The notes beneath the pieces are model-generated. The model ran no database searches. It was given only the letters and a program-made list of their open reading frames with translations, and was not told the origin of the DNA. Positions 57,865 through 64,000 of a DNA stretch of 64,000 nt are shown one piece after another. This stretch comes from Allolobophora icterica. Lineage: Eukaryota > Annelida > Clitellata > Crassiclitellata > Lumbricidae. Position numbers and translations under genes: made by a program. The stretch is taken from contig OY744613.1 in the NCBI GenBank assembly GCA_963556255.1, positions 40,057,286 through 40,121,285 of the forward strand, read 5' to 3'. Numbering within the stretch: position 1 is the first letter of the stretch; each line of letters begins with the position of its first letter.

Positions 57865-58260
57865 GCCTGAAAGACTGACTGAATGACTTATGGAATGACT
57901 GACTGACTCGCTTACAGAATGACTTACTGACTTACAGAATGAATTACTGGCTTTGGAACGAATGACTGACTGGCTTACAGAATGACTGACTGACTGGCTT
58001 ACAGACTGACTTACAGAATGAATTACTGGCTTTTGGAACGAATGACTGACTGGCTTACAGAATGACTGACTGGCTACAGACTGACTGACTTACAGAATGA
58101 ATTACTGGCTTTTGGAACGAATGACTGACTGGCTTACAGAAAGACTGACTGACTTACAGAATGAATTACTGGCTTTTTGAATGAATGACTGACTGGCTTA
58201 CAGAATGCCTGACTGTTTACGGAATGACTGATTGACTGGTTTACGGAATGACTGTCTGGC
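57865..58260. repeat. GACTGACTGGCTTACAGAAT minisatellite with higher-order unit
   Basis: GAATGACTGACTGGCTTACA and GAATTACTGGCTTTTGGAAC alternate in larger units of about 65-90 bp that repeat three to four times. Confidence 0.88.
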
Positions 58261-58809
58261 TTGGCGACAGTGACCGTAGGTGTGAGCAGGCATTTGGTTG
58301 AAAATGAATTTAATTGAATGAGAAAGGTAATCCAATAGCATCTCAGGTACAGGCACACAGCCGCACAGAATCTTCCATCACTGGCAAAGCTGCAGAGATT
58401 AAATGTGATGAGAGTGCGGACTTCAGCTGTCTCAGCAGGACGTGGAACGCTAGCTAACACAGCGGGTAGCCGCATGATTTTTCACCCCTGTGCCCTGGGT
58501 TCAAACCTTGTTTACCGGTAGAACTGTTGAGAACTTGAGAGTTTCTTCCTGTAGAGGGAAAGTTGTGGGATTGAAAGGTATGTACGAAAACCGTCTAGGT
58601 GGAGAGATCCGTGGAGGAGGATTTTTCTGTGATTTTTGCTTCAATGGTTGAGAATAGCGTAGGCTGGTGTTGCATAGATCATGTGTCTGTGTCGAAAGAA
58701 GTCTTCCCGTCCTTCTGCCCCGATATGTTGTTAGAGAATGAAGTTCCTGAAACTTCATACCCTTGACCGGTTCATGGGGTTAGGTTAGGGATTATTCTTT
58801 TCAACCCAT

Positions 58810-59110
58810 ATGGGTTGCAAAGGAGTCTAGTTGTTAGCATGCTTCTATGGCCAGAGGTTCGAATCCAAGCGAGGACAGAAATTTGTTTTGGGATTTCACC
58901 TCCACTTGCTACCCATAGACAACTCAGCTATGAGTACACTGGACACTGTCAATGGGAAGATCAGGCAGTGGTGGAGGGTGTTTGCCACCCGCCCTCATAT
59001 GCCAAGGCTAAGAAAAATGAAGGCGATCATGCCCATGGCTGCCTGTATAGGGCTTGCCTAAGGGACTGCTCTTCTTCATTGGGTATGGTTTCTGACCGAT
59101 GAAAGTGGGC
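58810..59110 (+). repeat. Dispersed tRNA-derived SINE, copy 2
   Basis: TAGTTGTTAGCATGC (box A-like) and AGAGGTTCGAATCCAAG (box B-like) are followed by a body shared with 46590-46800. It ends near GATGAAAGTGGGCACTGC. Confidence 0.7.
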
Positions 59111-59176
59111 ACTGCTAGACAAATTGGCAAGTGAGACGGTTTTTTTTTTAAAGTGTGGCTGTGAGGCTGTGGTTAG

Positions 59177-59178
<2 letters not shown>

Positions 59179-59251
<73 letters not shown>

Positions 59252-59274
59252 CAGAGAGACAGAGAGACAGAGAC

Positions 59275-59337
<63 letters not shown>

Positions 59338-59360
59338 CAGAGAGAGAGAGAGAGAGAGAG
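59179..59360. repeat. GA microsatellite with CAGA interruptions
   Basis: About 180 bp of AG units with AGACAG blocks in the middle. It produces spurious Arg/Glu and Ser/Leu frames. Confidence 0.97.
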
Positions 59361-59879
59361 TTGAGGATGGTTGGGGTGAGGGGAGGAGGATGCATGGGAG
59401 AGGGAGAGGAGACATCTGCTGATGTTGTTCCTTCATCTGGCCATGATGACTATTATGCAGTCTGATGGATGGTTGACTCAGACAGACAGACAAACAAACA
59501 GAGGGATGCACAGACAGACAGAGAGATGCACAGACAGCAACACATTCAGAGCCATCTTCTGTGCTATAGATCTGCTTAGGTCTTTGTTTACCATTGGGTC
59601 TGTCAAACATAGGAACCTATTCTTTCGCTTGGCCAGACCTCATATCCGCATGACAGAGCCTAGTGATGGTCCTTCCCTATGGACAGCTTAGTATGTGTAA
59701 GAATGAGGCACAATGTAGTAGTAGAAAAGTTGCATGATACCCATGGTTTGGTCTTCTTTTCATACTGACGACACCTGGTGTCAGTGTTTTACAAGTGCAC
59801 CATCTGAGGGAAACACAAGTCAACCTCCTAATGAAATGCATGAGAATGATCATTATGATTGTAATTTGCTAAGTGCTAT

Positions 59880-60270
59880 CTCGTGGGAGTGCAAAGTATC
59901 AACCGATGGTGCACCAAAACCAAGCTGTTATCAGGTCAGTATCGAGACATTCAGTGCACTAAGATAGAGATGCAGCCTATGGTGGATAAGCCATATATGA
60001 AAGATGTAAAATATGAGACTGAGCCAGAGGGACAGGTAGAAGGAGAGAGTTAAAAGATATGAGTTCGGCAACCAAAAAGCTTGTTCACCAAAAAAGGGAA
60101 ATCAGATTGTAATTCGTAACTTCTATTGCGGGATTTGCTTCAGCGTCTAATGCACAAGGTATCAACCGATGGCACACCAAAACCAAGCTGTAATCAGGTC
60201 AATATCCCCAGAAGATCAGTCCCTAACGCAGAGAGTCAGCCTATGGCGGATAAGCAATTTGGAAGAGATT
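59880..60270. repeat. Direct duplication of about 100 bp
   Basis: GTATCAACCGATGG(T/C)...CACCAAAACCAAGCTGT starts at 59898 and again at 60160, both followed by CAGCCTATGG(T/C)GGATAAGC. A short frame after the second copy (60169-60351) matches no family I know. Confidence 0.75.
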
Positions 60271-60359
60271 GAAAGAGATGACCTTGTTGAACAGCTATTA
60301 GACCATTATCAGACTGTTAACAGTTATGAGGCATTGTGTAAATTTGCTTAGTGCAGTTT

Positions 60360-61110
60360 GTGATAATGAGTGACTCGGTGAGCAGTTGCAAAACTAACAA
60401 TAGTGGCCGTCAGCCTAAAAAGTTGTTAAAATCTAGAGTTCTTATCACTGTGTCAATTCTGCAGAGTTTCATATTCAATGTCATATGATTTATAGAGCTC
60501 TGCGTTTTGTCAGTTTGTAATTGTGATTGCAAAGTTATATAGCACCATTTCAAGAGACCTGTCAAAACAAAACCAGGTCTGAACAGAAGATTTTCAAGTA
60601 CTTAGAGAAATGAAGCAAAGAAAGACCAAGACTTGAGAGTTGCAGATTGCAAGGTGGCTGAGTCCAGATGGGCTGACAACGGAAAAACTGCAGCCAGGGA
60701 TGGAAGAGATGCTTAGCTCCCTAAGATAAGATATAGCACAGTTATGCAAAAGCAGTTATGCAAAAGCATTAACATTTGGACTGGTGCATTTTTGCATGTG
60801 TAACCAATGCAGTTCTTCCCACTTATTATTGGATATATGCCCAAACCTAGTTATGCCACAGATAAGACAATAGTGTCATTTAGGTTAGATAGGATAATCG
60901 ATCATTGTCGAAACACCTATCAACGGTTTCTTGTCAGAGGCTGGAATGCAGGTTGAGATATTCTTCAGCCAGAGGAAACCACAGCAGCCACATTTCAACA
61001 ACTGTACAAGCTTTCCACACATGTTGTGAGGTGCCTAGACTGGAATTTGTCAACTTCAACCGTTTGTAATGGGAGTACTGAGTACTGGTTCTGATGCGGT
61101 CGCTGTGTAG
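60360..61110. other. Intron or intergenic, nothing recognised
   Basis: If the first exon of the F-BAR gene lies upstream, this is intron. I could not find that exon. Confidence 0.4.
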
Positions 61111-61149
61111 GGACCTCCAGCAAGTCCTTCACTCACAGAACTTGTTCAG

Positions 61150-61275
61150 TGCCATCCTGTTCTATCGTGTGGTCATGACTCATGGCTGCATGCACTGTTG
61201 AACTTCCGAAGGAGGGCAATATCAAATGCTGCTGTGTTGAATCTGGGAGATGAAGGTGAATGGCAGGCACATGAA
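61150..61275. repeat. Direct repeat partner of 63732-63848
   Basis: TTCTATCGTGTGGTCATGAC to GGGAGATGAAGGTGAATGGC recurs 2.57 kb downstream with few changes, on either side of the F-BAR exon. Confidence 0.85.
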
Positions 61276-61620
61276 CAATCTGTAATGGCCGCCCGTAAAG
61301 TTGTCTCTGTCTTTGTCTGCCTCCCTCTGTCTGTCTGTCTCTCTCTCTTTCTCTCTCTCGTTCTGAGCAAACAGAAAGGTTATGACATTAGTTGAGTAAC
61401 TGGAGACGAAAGTGCCAAAATAAGTAGTTATAGAATAATAATTATAGATGATGAAAATTAAGTGTACTAGTAAGTGAACTAGGCCAACACATTTCAGATG
61501 TGATCTTGCTGGGGACTTTTCTAGTTTTCTGATCACTGCTTTTTAACTGATGGACTTTCTGTTCTTGTTCATAATTATCCTTCAGCTATAAGTCTTTTGG
61601 TTGATCCTTGATGTAGCACT

Positions 61621-61843
61621 GTTATGGGCCCTCGTTCATTCCATGTTGCTGCCCCCAAAGAATGGAATTGCCTGCTAATGTCTGTTCAATGCTTGAACTC
61701 TATCTCTTCCTTTAAAAATGCAGGCCTCAAAACTCTATATTTCTCGTTGCAAGCATTTGGATATCTAACTGCACTTCACCTGGCCACTGACACTGCACCT
61801 CAGATTTGCACTTCCGTTTTACTTTGCACGTGTTACAATGTTT

Positions 61844-61914
<71 letters not shown>

Positions 61915-62010
61915 TAGCATCATTTACAGTATGTTTGCTTATTGAGCACAAGTTGTGAGTCGTTCTCTTGAAGCAACGATGTATAAATTTCTAGTCGCAA
62001 TTACAATATG
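61621..62010 (+). mobile_element. L2-like LINE 3' fragment with AAT microsatellite
   Basis: GPRSFHVAAPKEWNCLLMS then FKNAGLKTLYF is the xRSFxxAAPxxWNxLP tail of L2-like polymerases. An AAT tract (61844-61914) and a GTATAAATTTCTAGTCGCAA 3' tail follow. Confidence 0.8.
61844..61914. repeat. AAT triplet microsatellite
   Basis: About 23 uninterrupted AAT units; the poly-Asn and poly-Tyr frames are artefacts. Confidence 0.97.
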
Positions 62011-62157
62011 AGGTGAGCTTGTCAACCTTTCTTAGAGGTGTTATTCAAATCTTTCATTGTGGATGTGCAGCTGATCTGTGTCTTCTTTGGTTGTTGAGAC
62101 TTGAATGCGTTTCTATTTGGAGAAATTCTTCAATTGTCTGATTTTTCTGTCGTTTAG

Positions 62158-62273
62158 GATCAGTTCGAGAACATTGCCACCCACACACAACGCGGAATCG
62201 AATTCTGTGAGAGATTCACGCAGTTTATTAAAGAACGCTGTGTCATCGAAAATGAATATGCTGCCAAATTGAA
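62158..62273 (+). CDS. F-BAR domain exon of a CIP4/FNBP1/TOCA-like protein
   Basis: 38 codons plus two bases between acceptor CGTTTAG and donor GTAAGT encode DQFENIATHTQRGIEFCERF then TQFIKERCVIENEYAAKLK. This is the first helix of an F-BAR (FCH) domain, with the HTQxGIxxxERxxxFxKERxxIExxYAxxL pattern of the CIP4/FBP17/TOCA-1 family. Those proteins bind curved membranes and link Cdc42 to WASP and actin during endocytosis. In the vertebrate homologues a short first exon ending ELW precedes DQF; it was not found in the window. Later exons lie to the right. Which paralogue cannot be told from one exon. Confidence 0.88.
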
Positions 62274-63730
62274 GTAAGTTCTGTAAACGATTTTCTTTAT
62301 CAATCAGTCAGGCATGCGGTTTTTCAGATGACCAGTCAGTCATTGTAGCTTTCAATTCTGGCTGTTTTCCAAGCTCTTCTTCGAAGAAGCTGTTTAGTTA
62401 TTGAAATGTTATTATAATTATTACAACTAGAGGTTACATTAAGAATGGTCGTGTAAACTACATATTAAATGTATGTTTTAAATACACAAGTACATCTAAT
62501 TTATTCTCCTGGTGGCAAACTCAACTGAGCTTAGCGGTGTTAGTCATGCGACACCAAGCTGTTTTGTGTGTTGTCTTCCTCCATGCTGTATGAAGGCCGA
62601 ATTTCAAGGTTGTCAGATCCTTCTTGAGTCTAGTCCAAATGGTCCTAGGTCTACCCCATTGTGTGCTCCAACTTGTTCATTGCTGTCCATGGGCTCTATG
62701 TCGGTTCTCGTGTTCTGGAACTTGTGTCCGAGAAGCTCAGTCTCCTTTTGCAGACTATGTCAGAGTCTGGCACTTGCCGTTCTCATATTGATAGCCATGT
62801 TAGTGACGTTGTTCGCGTAGGGAAATCGGAGAATCCTCATGAGGCACCACAGGTTGAAAAGTCTGTCAAGTTTCTCAGGGCTTCTGTGGCTGTCCAAGTC
62901 TTGCAGGGCTCTGTAGAAGAATACCAATGCTACTAGTGGCACTCCTCATTATTGCTTCAGGTATTATGGTGTTTGGTAGTCTGTTTAAGTAAGTAAGTAA
63001 GTATATTCTTTATTAACCAGTTGCTAATCACACTTTAGTGTACAGACATCCAATAAACACATTTAAAAAGCATATAACGGTCATTAGCATGCTGAATTGC
63101 CAACGTCCAGAGAGGTTGTGGGATCAAATCCTTGCCACAAGAGGAAGATTTTCTGGAACACTAGGAAACTGTTATAAAATGAATAGGCAGGTAGTCTGTC
63201 AGGCAGTCGATCAGAGGAGTCCATCAGTCACTCATTATTCTGTGATAGTTTGGTTATTAATTGTAATGTTGCATCACATAACTGTATCAGCGAATACATT
63301 TTCTCGGCCTCAGTCTATGTTAGCAGTGACTAATCATCCTCTGCCATGCTTAACTCTGAATATTGTGCTCGCAAATATCACTTTTCTAGCCTTGAAACAA
63401 ACTTCTGAGCTTTTGATTGGCAGCCCATTTCGTTAACCTCTCAACTCATAATTTCCTACACTAACACGACCACAGACTATAAACACTAAAGGTGCTTCTG
63501 CTGTAGAAGAACTCATTAAAAGAAACTTGCAGTTGTGCACGAGATACAAGTGTTTTATGCTGATGTTTCAGTATGAAAAGGAAGTAATATTGAGTTTCCT
63601 TGGCTGAATTTATTGCGTTCCCACTCTATGATAGCGTTGTAGTACATGTGGTGTTTGTACGTTTGAATCTAATTACACGGATGCAGATTTATAACAAGTT
63701 TACAGAAGACTAACTGTTCTAACTAACTGT
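62274..63730 (+). other. Start of F-BAR gene intron
   Basis: No exon for the next helix (usually opening with a Lys-rich KKY-like segment) was seen. A SINE-like GTGGGATCAAATCCTTG lies at about 63118. Confidence 0.5.
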
Positions 63731-63731
63731 T

Positions 63732-63848
63732 CTATCGTGTGGTCATGACTCATGCCTGCATGCACTGTTGAACTTCCGAAGGAAGGCAATATCATATGCA
63801 GCTGTGTTGTATGGTATAGAATCTGGGAGATGAAGGTGAATGGCAGTG
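63732..63848. repeat. Direct repeat partner of 61150-61275
   Basis: Near-identical to the upstream copy, with a TATGGTATAG insertion. Confidence 0.85.
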
Positions 63849-63849
63849 A

Positions 63850-64000
63850 AACAGACTGACTGGCCGATTTATTGACTGATTGACTGACAAACTTGACTGA
63901 TTCAATAACTGACTAGATGATTGACTTAATGACTGAATGCATGAGTAACTGAAAGTGATTGATGGACTGAATGACTGACTGACTGAGTAAATGAATGACT
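63850..64000. repeat. GACTGAATGACTGA tandem repeats at window end
   Basis: Impure GACTGA/GATTGA/GAATGA units continue past the window edge. Confidence 0.85.

Noticed and set aside
59027..59610. Arg/Glu- and Ser/Leu-rich frames
   Set aside because: They are translations of the GA microsatellite on both strands.
60169..60351. 60-residue frame vaguely like a death-fold helix (DDLVEQLLDHYQTVNSYEAL)
   Set aside because: Too short, no exon borders, and next to a local duplication; similarity is not convincing.
62512..62936. Overlapping Cys/Ser/Leu-rich frames downstream of the F-BAR exon
   Set aside because: No F-BAR features, no proper splice borders and no family recognised.

Overview
This is animal nuclear DNA: small coding exons with GT/AG borders are separated by introns of a few hundred to about 1,500 bases, and the rest is dense with nested transposable elements. 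The gene content (cytosolic valine-tRNA ligase, an F-BAR gene, a tandem C2H2 zinc-finger family), the P-type/THAP, hAT-like, MULE, Tc1/mariner, piggyBac-like and LINE relics, and the very frequent word TAGGCCTA suggest a marine invertebrate, most likely a deuterostome (echinoderm, hemichordate or cephalochordate). I cannot fix the species from sequence alone.

Layout. (1) 238-8338, + strand: the last ten exons of a valyl-tRNA synthetase (VARS), from the KMSKS loop through the anticodon-binding domain to the C-terminal coiled coil; 416 residues lie in the window. (2) 9.6-17.0 kb: an inverted-repeat CATA element, a remnant of the zinc-finger repeat unit, then a 5.57-kb P-element-like transposon (11456-17021) with an 8-bp target duplication, a THAP exon and many nested LINE pieces. 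(3) 17.3-45.6 kb: three diverged tandem copies of a large unit, each with a minus-strand C2H2 zinc-finger gene (22341-23195, 31460-33364, 39270-41234). A frameshifted copy of the VARS last exon (38122-38178) sits directly left of the third unit, so at least one duplication began inside VARS. Comparing the units reveals about ten later transposon insertions, some with exact empty sites. One insertion (30026-31602) rewrote the C-terminus of the second zinc-finger protein. (4) 45.6-52.2 kb: LINE and SINE remnants and decayed transposon-type reading frames. (5) 52.3-55.15 kb: a very large inverted repeat with a minisatellite core. (6) 55.5-64 kb: LINE and SINE fragments, simple repeats, and one F-BAR exon at 62158-62273 (+) of a CIP4/FNBP1/TOCA-like gene that continues past the window.

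The most unusual signal is a 30-36 bp minisatellite word (ACTAGAAGCTGGATGA..CGATGAAAATA, in both orientations) that forms the core of at least four fold-back elements with unrelated ends (34.66-34.98, 42.06-42.58, 43.0-43.29 and 52.79-54.51 kb). VARS, the zinc-finger genes and the F-BAR gene have no evident shared pathway; the region is best read as two housekeeping-type genes flanking a fast-evolving zinc-finger and transposon cluster.
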